Source: Wocania arenilitoris (GTDB taxonomy: Bacteria; Bacteroidota; Bacteroidia; Flavobacteriales; Flavobacteriaceae). Taken from it: a stretch of 64,000 nucleotides of DNA. Positions within the stretch are counted from its first letter, which is position 1. The number at the start of each line of letters is the position of its first letter. The stretch spans positions 124,001 through 188,000 of the forward strand of contig NZ_JAKKDU010000007.1 of NCBI RefSeq assembly GCF_021728535.1. Direction: 5' to 3'. Made by a program: the position numbers and the translations under genes. This document shows, one piece after another, positions 18,664-29,354 of the stretch. The notes beneath the pieces were generated by a model. The model searched no databases. It worked only from the letters and a program-made list of their open reading frames with translations, and had not been told where the DNA came from.

Positions 18664-21600
18664 TTAACGCTTTAAAGCAAAATGCCCTTTGATATTAAAA
18701 GATTTTCCATTTTGAATAATTTCTGCAACAAACCAATAATCATCTGATGGCATATTTTGACCATTAAAAGTACCATCCCAACCAATAGAAGTATGCGGAA
18801 GTGTTTTTAATAATTTACCATGCCTGTTGTAAATATAAACCACAGTTCCTGGTATTTCTTGAACACCAACAATGTGCCAAGTATCAAAGGCACCATCGTT
18901 ATTTGGTGTTACAAATTTTGGAATATCTATAACAACAACCTCGGTAGTTACATCTTTACAACCATTTAAATCGCGAATAGTTACTATATGCAAACCAAAA
19001 GTAACATTATTAAAAATATTTGATGTTTGTGGTTCGCCATCATCTAAAATAAACACATAATCGCCAATACCACTTACATCTACGGTTATGCTATTTGGGT
19101 CTGCAAAATCAACTTTTGTAGTAAAATTTATGGTGGCATCTTCAGACTCAATGACAGTAAAATTTTTGGTGTACGAGCAGTCTGAACCAATTACATGGGG
19201 TGTTGTAACTGTTACCCAATAGTTGCCAATATCATTAGCATCATCTAATAGGATTTCGGTAGATGTTTCACTTGTAGACCATAAATAACTATCGTTCGGG
19301 TTTCCTGTATTTGCGCTAATAATTAAAGGTAAATTGTTAATACAAAGTGGTACAAAATCTTCAATAGGAATTATTGGTAAAGGATTTATACGAGTTGTAA
19401 ATTGTGATATAGCAAAACAGCCGGTAGTATTATTTTGAATTCGAGCATAAATAATTTCACTATCAAAAGCAATATGCAAATTTGGTAATGCATTGGTAGC
19501 TGTTTCTGCACTAGTTAAATCGCTATAATATGTTACTGTGTGTATTGAAGCATTTTGTGAGCCTATAATTGCAGTAGTATTTACTGATAAATCAAATTCT
19601 AAAAAGCCATCAAAATCATCATCACAACTAACTAAATCTGGAGCTGTATTTGCAATTGGATTGGTATTTATTTGTAAGTTAAAAGAATCTGTTTTTGGGC
19701 AATTAATTAATGGGTCGTTAACTCTAACATAAATGGTATGATTGCTTGCCGTATAATTGAATATATTGCCAATTGGATTTTGATTATTATCGGCATCATT
19801 TTGAGTGTTATGGTACGATATGGTTACCACACTTGGGTCGTTAACTATTTGTGCATTAACCGAAGTTAAATCAAAAGTATAGGTATCATTATCACAAATT
19901 TCAATGGTGCTAATATTGTTTGTTGGTGGCGGAGGAACAACTATTAAATCCAGTGGAATCACACTAAAACAGCCAGTTAAAATATTGGCAACTTTAATGT
20001 ATACAGTTCTTGTGTTTGATACATAATTTACAGGATCTATTATTTCATTACTGTTATCTAAACCGTCATTCTGATTTATATCAGTAAAATCTTCAAAGTA
20101 ATTGGTAATAAGGTTATTTTGTAACCTATCGTTAATTTGAAAATCAGCATCTTCTAAATTAAATGTAACAAACCCATCGTAATCTGTATCGCATTGCTCA
20201 AAAGGGGTTGCTTGAGTAATATCTGGTGATGCAATAATATTAATACCTAATTCCTCAACCACATAACAAAACGATGCACTACTTTCTATTCTTACATAAA
20301 GTGTTTGGGGATTAGAAACATTAGTATATTGTAATGGTTGTGGGTTTAAATTATCTTCGGCATCTTGTCGTGTTAAATGAAATGAAACATTAAGATTGTC
20401 TGGTGAACCTTGTGATATTTCTATAACTTTTTCATTTAAATCGAAAAGATGAATTTGGTCATTTGTTATATCATCACAAATTAAGTATGGTGTAAAACTA
20501 TTGTAAACGGGGTCTGATGATACTTGTAATAAAAATGAAGATGTTGCTGAACATGTTGCGTCAGTAGTGTTTTCAACACGTATATAAATGGTTTGAGGTG
20601 TGCTGTTATTTTGGTAAATAGTATTTTTGTCAATTGGAATCGTTAAAGCGGGATCTTCAAAATAATACACTTCTTTACCTGTTTGTCCGTTTAAAATTTC
20701 GGCATCTTTATCAACTAGTAAAAAATCTGCTGTAAAAGTGCCATCGTCTTTACATATTTGAAATGGTGTTATGTTAGGAATTACAGGTAGGGTATTTACT
20801 GTAACGTCTAGTGTTACAATATTGTAACAATTTAAGCTATCATCGTTTTCAACTCGTATGTAAACGGTTTGTGTGTTAGCATTATAATTTGTTCTATCTA
20901 AAATTGGGTTTACATCGTTGTCAGCATCATCAAAAGAGGTAAAAAAATCGATATTAATCCCGGTAGTACTTGTAACTGTTTCTGGAATTTTACTGTCTAG
21001 GTTTATAATAGAAAACCCATCTTGATCATTATCACAAATCACTATAGGACTTGGTAATGTTGCAGCAGGAGCTACATAAACTTCAATTTCAAAAGGGTTT
21101 ACAGTGCTACAACCTGTATCTATATTTTCTATACGAGCGTAAATGGTTTCTACACTAGCCGTATTTGTATAGAAAGGTGGTAATTGATTAAAGTTATTTT
21201 CAGCATCAGTTTGAGTTGGGTAGTATCTAACTTCAAAATTAGGATTTCCACCAGTTACAGTATCATCCAACGATGCTAAATCGATACTTACAAAACCATC
21301 ATCATCTGTGTCGCAATAGGGTAAAGGGTTACTTGGATTAAATAATAATACTGGATTTACTAATAATGTAATTTCTGAAAAATCTGAACAACCACTAACA
21401 ACATCATCTATTTTAATATATAATGTTGTTGGGCTAGTAGCCGAATATAATACACTATCATCTATTGGGTTAGTGTCTGTGTCTCTTTCTATTTCAGTTT
21501 CATAAAAAGTAATTACTAAGTTTGGTAATTCGTTAGCTATAAATAATGCTACAGTTGTTAAATCAAATTCTAAAGTATCGTTGCCATCATCGTTATTATC

Positions 21601-23538
21601 GCATAAAGCAAAATCTCCTGTATCAGTTCCTGTAAGTAATAAATTGGTATGAACCTCCAATGGCACTATTGAAGAACAACCAGTAACATCATCTAAAATT
21701 CTTATATAAAGTAATCCGCTTCCTGGTTCTATCACTGCGTTTTGATATTGATAATTTGTTTCGTCAGCCACAGGGTTACTACCAGATTGTGCATCGGGCA
21801 ATGTTTCATGAAATGTAACAGTTACACCAGTTAAACCCATTAAAACATCATTAATTACTTGTGTAAGATCAAAATCTGCACTACCATCATAATCAGTATC
21901 ACAGGCGTCTAAATATTGAGTGTTGGTATTAACTATAGGGCTAGTTGTAATATTAATAGTTAAAGATGATGTATTTACACAGCCTGTTTGTGTATTTACA
22001 ACTCTTATATATAACATTTCTGTTGGTGTATTTGTGTTTACATAAGGTATAGGAATTGGGTTTACACCGTTATCTGCATCAACAGCGCTGTAGTGATATG
22101 TAACCAATAAATTACTTTGCCCACCAGTAATTTCATCATTTTTTTGTGATAAATCGATAACCGTGTAACCATCTGGTACAGTATCACTATCACAAACCTC
22201 TAAATCTGTAGGATCAGTTATATTTGGTATTGGGCTTACTACTAAATCAAAAGTAGTAAAACCAAAACAACCAGAATCTAAATCTTGAATACGCACATAA
22301 ATAGTTTGTGGATTTACAGTATTAGAAAAATTACCAGAAACACTATTTATGTTATTCCTTGCATCAGCATCAGACAAATGATAAGAAAAATCATAGTTTG
22401 TAAAAGGAATGTTATTTATTACTTCGGTATTTTTTGTGGTTAGGTCGAAAACTTCTGTTCCATCTTCACTAAGGTCATCACATAAAAAATAATCTGTTAT
22501 AGGGTTAATAGGTTCTTCAGTGTTTAAAACCACTACAACTTCATCGGTTTCAACACAAGCATTACCATTTAAATCTACAGTAACTTCAACCCTATATGTG
22601 CCATCTTGAGTTGCAGTTATATTTGATAGTGTTGTTGCTAATGGTACGTTATCTAAAAACCAAGCATAGGTTGCTAATGGGTTGTCTATATCGGCATCTA
22701 AAGTAACTGTAGGTGCACATGTTGTAACGTCATCACCCAAATCTAAAATTTTAAAGCTATTCCCTTCAATAAAAACAGCAGAATCAAAAGTGCCATCTGT
22801 TTGATCTGCAATAACCAATTTTATATGGTATTGTACATAGGGTGTAATTGTTGTTGCAGCCGTTAAAACGGTAGTTCTACCATTATAATTGGTGTCTCCA
22901 ACATTATAGCCATCAAAATACTGGTCGTTTTGTGCTGGACAAACACCAAAAATTTCATCATGAATAGTGTTTGTGTTAACTGGTGTTGAGGTACCTGGTA
23001 CTAATGCAATATTTTGATAGGGTAGTGGACTGCCTGTTTCTTTAATTAAAAACGCAAAACCATCAGAAAGCTGACATGGGTTAATACCAAAATATTCTTC
23101 GGAAGCCAATAAATAATTAAATTGAAGTTGACTAGAAATGGATACAATATCAAATTCTATCGAAGTAGCATTTAGAGTATTTGTAACACCTAAAGCAGCT
23201 TCTAAATCTGGATCTGTTCCCCATATAGTTGAACCCTCACTTAGTGTTGGTGTAGTAACACCGTTACCTCCAGAAGTTGCATTACCAGTAGAAAGCATAA
23301 TGCCATTTTGAAAAGGAAAATTTGAACTTGCACGATCAAATTGTGCATAGCTAGAAAAACCACTAGAAGATCCGTTTACAGATGATGTGATATTTGTGAT
23401 TTCTACACAACTATTTTGTACTAAATTATTTTCAATAAGTGATTCTAAGCTAACAGTATCATCGACAGAAATTTGTTGCGAAAAAATACAGCTACTCCAT
23501 AAGAAAAGGAATCCCAATAAGTAGTTAACAAATTTCAT
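18664..23538 (-). CDS. Giant T9SS surface protein with choice-of-anchor L domain and 11 modules
   Basis: A 1624-aa exported protein with a signal peptide (1-20, ending CIFSQ). A choice-of-anchor L domain covers about 25-270 (SGFSSYAQFDRASSNFPFQN and FNYLLASEEYFG are typical). An Ig-like domain follows. Eleven tandem modules of about 95 residues come next, each starting with Cys-Asp and an Asp/Gly-rich turn (for example CDTDYDGSADFDLT) and ending near QTIYVRIEN...GC. Last come a PKD-like segment and the type B T9SS sorting domain (FVTPNNDGAFDTWHIVG to GHFALKR). Asp-rich turns suggest calcium binding. It is probably a surface-anchored adhesin; the ligand is unknown. It is leftward, 126 bp from the next giant gene. 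Confidence 0.88.
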   Translation of the reverse strand: MKFVNYLLGFLFLWSSCIFSQQISVDDTVSLESLIENNLVQNSCVEITNITSSVNGSSSGFSSYAQFDRASSNFPFQNGIMLSTGNATSGGNGVTTPTLSEGSTIWGTDPDLEAALGVTNTLNATSIEFDIVSISSQLQFNYLLASEEYFGINPCQLSDGFAFLIKETGSPLPYQNIALVPGTSTPVNTNTIHDEIFGVCPAQNDQYFDGYNVGDTNYNGRTTVLTAATTITPYVQYHIKLVIADQTDGTFDSAVFIEGNSFKILDLGDDVTTCAPTVTLDADIDNPLATYAWFLDNVPLATTLSNITATQDGTYRVEVTVDLNGNACVETDEVVVVLNTEEPINPITDYFLCDDLSEDGTEVFDLTTKNTEVINNIPFTNYDFSYHLSDADARNNINSVSGNFSNTVNPQTIYVRIQDLDSGCFGFTTFDLVVSPIPNITDPTDLEVCDSDTVPDGYTVIDLSQKNDEITGGQSNLLVTYHYSAVDADNGVNPIPIPYVNTNTPTEMLYIRVVNTQTGCVNTSSLTINITTSPIVNTNTQYLDACDTDYDGSADFDLTQVINDVLMGLTGVTVTFHETLPDAQSGSNPVADETNYQYQNAVIEPGSGLLYIRILDDVTGCSSIVPLEVHTNLLLTGTDTGDFALCDNNDDGNDTLEFDLTTVALFIANELPNLVITFYETEIERDTDTNPIDDSVLYSATSPTTLYIKIDDVVSGCSDFSEITLLVNPVLLFNPSNPLPYCDTDDDGFVSIDLASLDDTVTGGNPNFEVRYYPTQTDAENNFNQLPPFYTNTASVETIYARIENIDTGCSTVNPFEIEVYVAPAATLPSPIVICDNDQDGFSIINLDSKIPETVTSTTGINIDFFTSFDDADNDVNPILDRTNYNANTQTVYIRVENDDSLNCYNIVTLDVTVNTLPVIPNITPFQICKDDGTFTADFLLVDKDAEILNGQTGKEVYYFEDPALTIPIDKNTIYQNNSTPQTIYIRVENTTDATCSATSSFLLQVSSDPVYNSFTPYLICDDITNDQIHLFDLNEKVIEISQGSPDNLNVSFHLTRQDAEDNLNPQPLQYTNVSNPQTLYVRIESSASFCYVVEELGINIIASPDITQATPFEQCDTDYDGFVTFNLEDADFQINDRLQNNLITNYFEDFTDINQNDGLDNSNEIIDPVNYVSNTRTVYIKVANILTGCFSVIPLDLIVVPPPPTNNISTIEICDNDTYTFDLTSVNAQIVNDPSVVTISYHNTQNDADNNQNPIGNIFNYTASNHTIYVRVNDPLINCPKTDSFNLQINTNPIANTAPDLVSCDDDFDGFLEFDLSVNTTAIIGSQNASIHTVTYYSDLTSAETATNALPNLHIAFDSEIIYARIQNNTTGCFAISQFTTRINPLPIIPIEDFVPLCINNLPLIISANTGNPNDSYLWSTSETSTEILLDDANDIGNYWVTVTTPHVIGSDCSYTKNFTVIESEDATINFTTKVDFADPNSITVDVSGIGDYVFILDDGEPQTSNIFNNVTFGLHIVTIRDLNGCKDVTTEVVVIDIPKFVTPNNDGAFDTWHIVGVQEIPGTVVYIYNRHGKLLKTLPHTSIGWDGTFNGQNMPSDDYWFVAEIIQNGKSFNIKGHFALKR

Positions 23539-23672
23539 AGCAGTAGGTTTCTTTTTTATTTGGAAAACTCAATTTATTTACAAACTGAATTTGTTGCGAA
23601 AAATAGACTTTTTTCAGATGAAATACAAAATAAATACGATGAAATGCGTTTTTAATTGGTTTTTATGATTTG

Positions 23673-26384
23673 TTAATATTTTAAAGTAAAATGATTTTTA
23701 AAAATTCTTCCATCTTGCAGAGTTACAGCAAACCAATAGTCGTCTGCTGGTAGCCTTTCACCATTAAAGAGACCGTCCCAACCGTTACCTAGTGGATTTA
23801 ATTGTTTAATGAGTTTACCAAATCGATTAAAAATAAGTACTTTGGTATTCGGTTGAAACATACTAGAAACACCTAGCACTTGCCAAGTATCGTGTACCCC
23901 ATCATTATTTGGTGTAAAAAATTTAGGAAACCCGATTACTGAAACGGGGCCTTCTACAGTGCCGCAATTGTTTTTAATATCTCTCACAGTCACAGTATAT
24001 AATCCTGGATAAACATTCTCAAAAATATTACTTTCTTGATAAGGAGCGTAAACGACATTATTTTGGTCTAGCAATCGGTATTCGTAAATGCCTTCACCAG
24101 AAACTAAAACAGTAATGGTATTATTTTGAGTAGCATCGACTACTTCAATATTTTTAAAAGTTGCAATGTTTGAAGGCTCAACGGTTATAGTTCGTTGTTT
24201 ACTGCAGCCATTAGTATTGGTAACGGTTGCAGTGTAAGTACCAACTTGATTAATATTAATCTGATAGGTGTTCTCTCCAGTAGACCAACTATAGGTGTAA
24301 TTAGAAGGTGAATCGTTTATAATAGCAGCATTTAAAGGAATACTTGTAGGAGAGGTATTAAGACAGTAATATGCTAATTTTTCGGTTTCAATATTAGGCA
24401 ATTCGTTTACGGTTAATTGCACTTCACTAATACCGTAGCAGTTATTCGCATTTTCTACTCGGGCATAAATAATCTGAGAATAAGGGTTAGTGTTAGTAAA
24501 AGATGTTCCTAAATTATTTACTTCAAGCAAAGCATCATCATAAGTTTGGTAATAAGCAATAGTTAATCCCGTAGGAAGCCCGTTAACAATAGCGTTATTA
24601 GCATTATTTAAATTAAAATTATAGAATCCATCTTCAATACCGTCATCATCACAAACAATAAGTTCTGTATCGCCAGAATCTGTAACACTTACATCGAGGG
24701 TTAATTCTGATGGGGAATAGCACCCCGTATTATTATTAACAACATCTACATAAATAGTTTGTGGATTGATTGTGTTTGTAAAAGCATCACCATTAATAAT
24801 ATTGGTTCTTGCAGCATCGGTATAAAACCGAGTTGAAAGTCCTGCAACGCCATTAGTTAAAACAGCATTGGCTTGGTTGAGGTTAAATAGTGTAAGTCCA
24901 TCAACAGTGCCATCTTCATCACATTGTAAAAGTGTGTGGTTAAAGGCTTCGGGGTTTTCATTATAATTAACAAATGCTTCGCCTTCAATGGCACAATCTC
25001 CGTTATTAGGATCTATATAAACTTGATAATGCCCGCTTTTAACAACCTCTAAATTAAAATCTGTTTCTGGTAATGAGTTGCCATTAAGTGTCCAACTATA
25101 TGAGGCTCCATGCATTTCATCAGCAGCTAAAGTGTAAGTGTCTCCAACACAAAGCGCTAAATTTGTTGAGCTACTACCATTTTTTATAATATCAATTTGC
25201 TCATTGAAAAAGGACTGAATAAAAGGAGGCAGTCCCTGTGATGAATTATTTGTAGATAAATAAACAGCATTATGCTGATAGTTGCATGCTGTCCCAATTT
25301 TATTTGGGTTATTTATTACTCCAAGATAAGGTGTTCCTTGAGAATACGTTACACTTAAAGCTCTATAGATTTTACCATTAGGACCTAATTGCAGTGCACC
25401 TCTATACAAGTTTCTGTCATCAATAACTACTGAAGTTCCAACAATATCAGAATTTAGCAAGTTGTATTGAATTAGTTTGGAGGTATGATTAGAAAGCACT
25501 TCATTGTTACTTGGGTTATCTATATCAAAAAAATCATTAGATGCATGTACATAGAGTAGATTGCTATTAGGAGAAAACTCAATACCATATGAGCCATTTG
25601 CAAGCCCACTTATATTTAATAACCTTTGATTACTTACTTTGCCAGTTGTTGTATCAAAATCATATAAATATAACCCTTGTTTAACATTAGCAGAAGCTAA
25701 TCTGTTGCCATCTGGTGAGAGCTTTAAATAGCCTCTATTTTCGTATATAAAAGTAGGAATTGGAGATTTTATTGATCGTGTATTTACTCCAGTTTCATTA
25801 ACTTCAAAAGCATGGTAAGTGTTATAAAAACTCTGATCTCCATTTTGAGAAGCTAATGTTAAAACCCATATGGACTGAGATACACAATCATTAAGAACAG
25901 CTGTTATTTTTTCTGAACACTCTGGCAATAGGTTTACGTTTTTGGTTGTAACTGCTCCCAAGCCTCCGTTTAATGACATATCAACTTCAGAATAATTTAA
26001 TCCTAAATGAGGTTCATTAAATCCATGGTCATCAACTGTAAAAACATAATAGATGTCTTCGTTTCCGGGTTTAGGAACTATAATTGCAGATTGTGTACTA
26101 GAAGGGTCACCAAATAAGTCATTCCCGTTTATCATGGTTAAATGATTTTTATTCCAAACGGTTATTCCATCAGTGTAAAATAATAATTCACCAGAACTGT
26201 TAGATATTGTGGCGCAACCCTCGTTAGTTGATAATTGACCATCATTAACTGCAGAAACAGCATTTGTGTTTTGGTTAAATGTTATACCACCACCATACCC
26301 AAAATACCAATTACTGGCTTCGCCTTGGGAAAATAAATTTAGACAGATTAAACAGCATATTACGAATAATATAATTTTTTTCAT
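23673..26384 (-). CDS. T9SS surface protein with N-terminal beta-propeller
   Basis: A protein of 903 aa from ATG 26384; the Met five codons earlier (26399) would spoil an otherwise standard signal peptide (MKKIILFVICCLICLNLFSQ). Residues about 25-420 form a WD40/PQQ-like beta-propeller (WYFGYGGGITFN, LFYTDGITVWN, KLSPDGNRLASANV). Next come an Ig/PKD-like domain, two Cys-Asp modules (CDEDGTVDG, CDDDGIEDG) of the kind repeated in the two downstream giants, another Ig-like domain, and a type B T9SS sorting domain (FFTPNNDGVHDTWQVLG to NHFTLKY). It is the first gene of the three-gene leftward series. The final KY instead of KR is a small variation. Confidence 0.88.
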   Translation of the reverse strand: MKKIILFVICCLICLNLFSQGEASNWYFGYGGGITFNQNTNAVSAVNDGQLSTNEGCATISNSSGELLFYTDGITVWNKNHLTMINGNDLFGDPSSTQSAIIVPKPGNEDIYYVFTVDDHGFNEPHLGLNYSEVDMSLNGGLGAVTTKNVNLLPECSEKITAVLNDCVSQSIWVLTLASQNGDQSFYNTYHAFEVNETGVNTRSIKSPIPTFIYENRGYLKLSPDGNRLASANVKQGLYLYDFDTTTGKVSNQRLLNISGLANGSYGIEFSPNSNLLYVHASNDFFDIDNPSNNEVLSNHTSKLIQYNLLNSDIVGTSVVIDDRNLYRGALQLGPNGKIYRALSVTYSQGTPYLGVINNPNKIGTACNYQHNAVYLSTNNSSQGLPPFIQSFFNEQIDIIKNGSSSTNLALCVGDTYTLAADEMHGASYSWTLNGNSLPETDFNLEVVKSGHYQVYIDPNNGDCAIEGEAFVNYNENPEAFNHTLLQCDEDGTVDGLTLFNLNQANAVLTNGVAGLSTRFYTDAARTNIINGDAFTNTINPQTIYVDVVNNNTGCYSPSELTLDVSVTDSGDTELIVCDDDGIEDGFYNFNLNNANNAIVNGLPTGLTIAYYQTYDDALLEVNNLGTSFTNTNPYSQIIYARVENANNCYGISEVQLTVNELPNIETEKLAYYCLNTSPTSIPLNAAIINDSPSNYTYSWSTGENTYQININQVGTYTATVTNTNGCSKQRTITVEPSNIATFKNIEVVDATQNNTITVLVSGEGIYEYRLLDQNNVVYAPYQESNIFENVYPGLYTVTVRDIKNNCGTVEGPVSVIGFPKFFTPNNDGVHDTWQVLGVSSMFQPNTKVLIFNRFGKLIKQLNPLGNGWDGLFNGERLPADDYWFAVTLQDGRIFKNHFTLKY

Positions 26385-26415
26385 CTTTTCAAGTAGCAAA
26401 ATGCTATCAAAGATA

Positions 26416-27240
26416 TTATAAATCTCGTTTTTTTAATAATCTATACGATAAAAGGATAAATAGAATAGTCCAACCAATTACTATTGCAAATTCATGCCAG
26501 TGTACTGCGTAATCATGAATAAATTCTTGGTTATCTGGCATTTTTGTAGCTGCAATTCTTAGAAAAGGTACATCTATTAATTTATAAATAGATTTTAACG
26601 GAAAGAAATTTTGAATATTAGTAGCAATATCTTCAGTACTAAATTTCCATATAATACCATAAAAGATCCATTCTAGAATAAATAATATAAATAAAAAGGC
26701 AAGTGCAAAAGCAGATCGTTTTACTAACATGCCTAAAAATAAACATAAGCTAAAAAAAGCAACAAGTTTTACAAAGTAAGCTAATAGAAATTCGGTTTCT
26801 CTAATAATAATATTAAATTCATTATAGCTAGAGTAGTATAAGCCAATACATAAACTTAGTATAAAAATAATTATGGTTGAAACCAAAGAAAAGAAAACTA
26901 TGGTATAAAATTTTGATAGGATAAATTCTTTTTTGCTTAAACCATCAATTAGATTTTGTTTAATAGTTTTGTTACTATACTCATTCCCAATCATACTTAC
27001 CACTACAATGGCAAAAAACAGCTTAAAATGTGCAGCAAAATAAGTAACTAAATGCCAAATCATGGGAAAATTAAAAACCCCTAATTCACCAAGTTCTAAA
27101 GTAAAGTATCCGAAAAAAGGAATTTTAAAAGAAGATAGTAGTATTATAAACAGAGGCAGGACAAAAGACACAAAAATGAGTGTTTTACTAGTTCTATTAA
27201 GTAATAGTTTTTGTAATTCTAAATTTAAAAGGCGTAACAT
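26416..27240 (-). CDS. ABC transporter permease (ABC-2 type)
   Basis: A 274-aa membrane protein with six hydrophobic segments (about residues 20-40, 58-82, 110-135, 150-170, 175-195 and 245-268), the ABC-2 exporter layout. VVSMIGNEYSNKTIKQNLIDGLSKKEFI (read in two parts: VVSMIGNEYSNKTIKQ and NLIDGLSKKEFI) is the conserved cytoplasmic loop of bacteriocin/drug-type permeases. It lies 30 bp after the ATPase gene, so the two form one exporter. The substrate is unknown. Confidence 0.88.
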   Translation of the reverse strand: MLRLLNLELQKLLLNRTSKTLIFVSFVLPLFIILLSSFKIPFFGYFTLELGELGVFNFPMIWHLVTYFAAHFKLFFAIVVVSMIGNEYSNKTIKQNLIDGLSKKEFILSKFYTIVFFSLVSTIIIFILSLCIGLYYSSYNEFNIIIRETEFLLAYFVKLVAFFSLCLFLGMLVKRSAFALAFLFILFILEWIFYGIIWKFSTEDIATNIQNFFPLKSIYKLIDVPFLRIAATKMPDNQEFIHDYAVHWHEFAIVIGWTILFILLSYRLLKKRDL

Positions 27241-27270
27241 ATAGTTAATATATTTTGGTTGGGTTAGTTT

Positions 27271-28167
27271 TTATTTATTATCTGTTAATTGTAAAAATTG
27301 CTCTTCTAAACTTTCTTTACGTTGCACTAAGTGGGTTAGTATTATATTGTTTTCAAAAAGATATTTATTAAAATCTTCAGATTTTATAGGCTCATTTAAA
27401 AAAGCAGAAATTAATCCATCTTTTTCTTTAATCGATTTGAAAGAAGTGTTTTTTTCTAAAAGCTTAATCAATTCACTTTGGTTATTACATTTTAATTCAA
27501 AAAAACCATGGCTGGAAGTCATTTCGTCTACACGACCCGAATACAGTTTTACACCTTTGCGCAATACAACAACATGAGAGCATACTTTTTCAACTTCATC
27601 TAATAAATGCGAAGCCAATAAAATGGTAGTACCTTTTTCTGCAATTTGTTTAATAATTTCTCTTATTTGATGAATTCCTTGTGGATCTAATCCATTTGTA
27701 GGTTCATCTAAAATTAAAATTTCAGGATCGTTTAACAAAGCAGAAGCTATGGCTAAACGTTGTTTCATCCCCAAAGAGTAGGTTCTAAACTTACTATCTT
27801 TCCGTTCTAATAAACCAACAATTTCAAGCTTTTCTTCAACTTTACTATAATCTACACCTTTTATTTTGCAAACCAGTTTTAAATTTTGAGTTGCCGTCAT
27901 ATAGGGATAAAAATTTGGGCGCTCGATAATAGCTCCAACTTTTTTTAACGCATCGTGTGTTGTTGTTTGTCCATCAAACCATTTAAAATCGCCATGTGTT
28001 TTATTAACAACATTTAAAACAACACCCAGAGTAGTAGATTTTCCACTTCCGTTAGGCCCTAAAATACCATAAACGTTGCCCTTATTAATGGTAAATGATA
28101 AATCTTTAACTGCAGTTAGGTACCCAAATTTTTTGGTAAGATTATTAATTGTAAGAATTGGTTCCAA
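27271..28167 (-). CDS. ABC transporter ATP-binding protein
   Basis: Read here from TTG 28167, giving 298 aa that begin (M)EPILTINNLTKKFGY. The ORF is open further up to ATG 28266, but those 33 residues do not fit the family and would run almost to the divergent gene. It has Walker A GILGPNGSGKST, the signature YSLGMKQRLAIA and Walker B EILILDEPTNGLDPQG, followed by the H-loop LLASHLLDEVEKVC. It is the CcmA-like ATPase of an ABC-2 exporter and energises the permease encoded just downstream. The TTG start is inferred from homologues as I remember them. Confidence 0.88.
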   Translation of the reverse strand: MEPILTINNLTKKFGYLTAVKDLSFTINKGNVYGILGPNGSGKSTTLGVVLNVVNKTHGDFKWFDGQTTTHDALKKVGAIIERPNFYPYMTATQNLKLVCKIKGVDYSKVEEKLEIVGLLERKDSKFRTYSLGMKQRLAIASALLNDPEILILDEPTNGLDPQGIHQIREIIKQIAEKGTTILLASHLLDEVEKVCSHVVVLRKGVKLYSGRVDEMTSSHGFFELKCNNQSELIKLLEKNTSFKSIKEKDGLISAFLNEPIKSEDFNKYLFENNIILTHLVQRKESLEEQFLQLTDNK

Positions 28168-28289
28168 GATGTGTGGTTTTTTATGCTGAAAAAAATCAAC
28201 AAGGTTAGTTATTAAAGTATGACGATACTCTGTATATTTTGTTACAAGATTATAAATTAAAAGCATTAAATTTGAATAACCTTATATAT

Positions 28290-29348
28290 ATGCAAGATTT
28301 AAAAATATCTAAAAAAAAGCCATCGTTTCCAATAACCGATAAACTACACGAATACCTTTCTCGATATAATAGAGATATAGAGATTCCTATTTTTTATGAT
28401 GATTTGTTACGTTTTCAAGGTTCTGTTGTAGTTTATGATAAAGATGATAAAGATACTTTATGGATTCGTGTTTACTACAATGATTATGAAAGAGAAGAGA
28501 TAGATTTATCTCTAAAAAAGGTGTATACTATTTTGCATTCTGATGGAAATGAAAGTACTATTCCTTTTTTAAATGTTGATGCCATTGATTATTGCACGTT
28601 TGGAAACTCAAAACCATTTAGAATAAAAATCAGAAATATTTTAAATGATAATTACACTTATTTTTACATAAAAACTGCTGATGCCTCTCGTATTTATGGT
28701 TTAGAGTTAGAGCATATGCTATCGCCTTACAACTTAAATTTTTTGGTTTATAAAAACACCTTAATTGAAGAGCATATTGCAGGGATTCCGGGTGATGAGT
28801 TTATAAAAAATATGTTACCTAATTGTAGTAAATCTGAAAAATCTCAAATAGCCAAAGAGTTTGTAAAGTTTAATGAGCGCTGTATGATTAGGCTTTTAGG
28901 CGATATGCGATCTTACAATTACGTTATTGTACCAACACACGATTTTGATCATGTGGTGTACAATATTAGAGCTATTGATTTTGATCAGCAGTCTTACGAG
29001 GGTAAGTTTAATATTTATAGGCCACAGTTTTTTAAGGAAAATTTAAAAATGGTGGATATAGTTTCTGAAAGTTTTCAGAAATTTTCGATTGATCAGTATA
29101 AAATTGAAGAACGTTCTATACTTGTAAAACGTTTAAAAAGCTTTAATGTTAGAGTTAATAAATTGTTAGATTGTATGCTTAGCGACTCTATATCTAAAGA
29201 AGAGAATATAGATTTACTTAAAATGAAAATTTTCGATTATACACAAGACGTAAAATTTAAGCGTTGTAAAAATATGGGGCAAATTCTTAAAGCAGCTTTA
29301 GAGTTTTTAGTAAGAAATTATGAAGATGTAAACCTTAAAAGACCTTAG
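28290..29348 (+). CDS. Conserved flavobacterial protein of unknown function
   Basis: A protein of 352 aa from ATG 28290 (MQDLKISKKKPSFPITDKL). An in-frame ATG at 28239 adds 17 residues that look unrelated and would run into the divergent ABC gene's leader. There is no signal peptide or membrane segment, so it is probably cytoplasmic. It is rich in charged residues, with a Cys/His scatter but no motif I can name. The segment RAIDFDQQSYEGKFNIYRPQ (about 245-264) faintly recalls the metal-binding Asp loop of kinase-like folds, but I would not rely on it. It converges with the pRiA4b-like gene (6-bp gap). Confidence 0.7.
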   Translation: MQDLKISKKKPSFPITDKLHEYLSRYNRDIEIPIFYDDLLRFQGSVVVYDKDDKDTLWIRVYYNDYEREEIDLSLKKVYTILHSDGNESTIPFLNVDAIDYCTFGNSKPFRIKIRNILNDNYTYFYIKTADASRIYGLELEHMLSPYNLNFLVYKNTLIEEHIAGIPGDEFIKNMLPNCSKSEKSQIAKEFVKFNERCMIRLLGDMRSYNYVIVPTHDFDHVVYNIRAIDFDQQSYEGKFNIYRPQFFKENLKMVDIVSESFQKFSIDQYKIEERSILVKRLKSFNVRVNKLLDCMLSDSISKEENIDLLKMKIFDYTQDVKFKRCKNMGQILKAALEFLVRNYEDVNLKRP

Positions 29349-29354
29349 AGACAA

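Noticed and set aside
13356-23538. Many plus-strand ORFs of 60-120 codons across the giant genes
   Set aside because: They are shadows of the minus-strand frames, lack signals of their own and show no domain.
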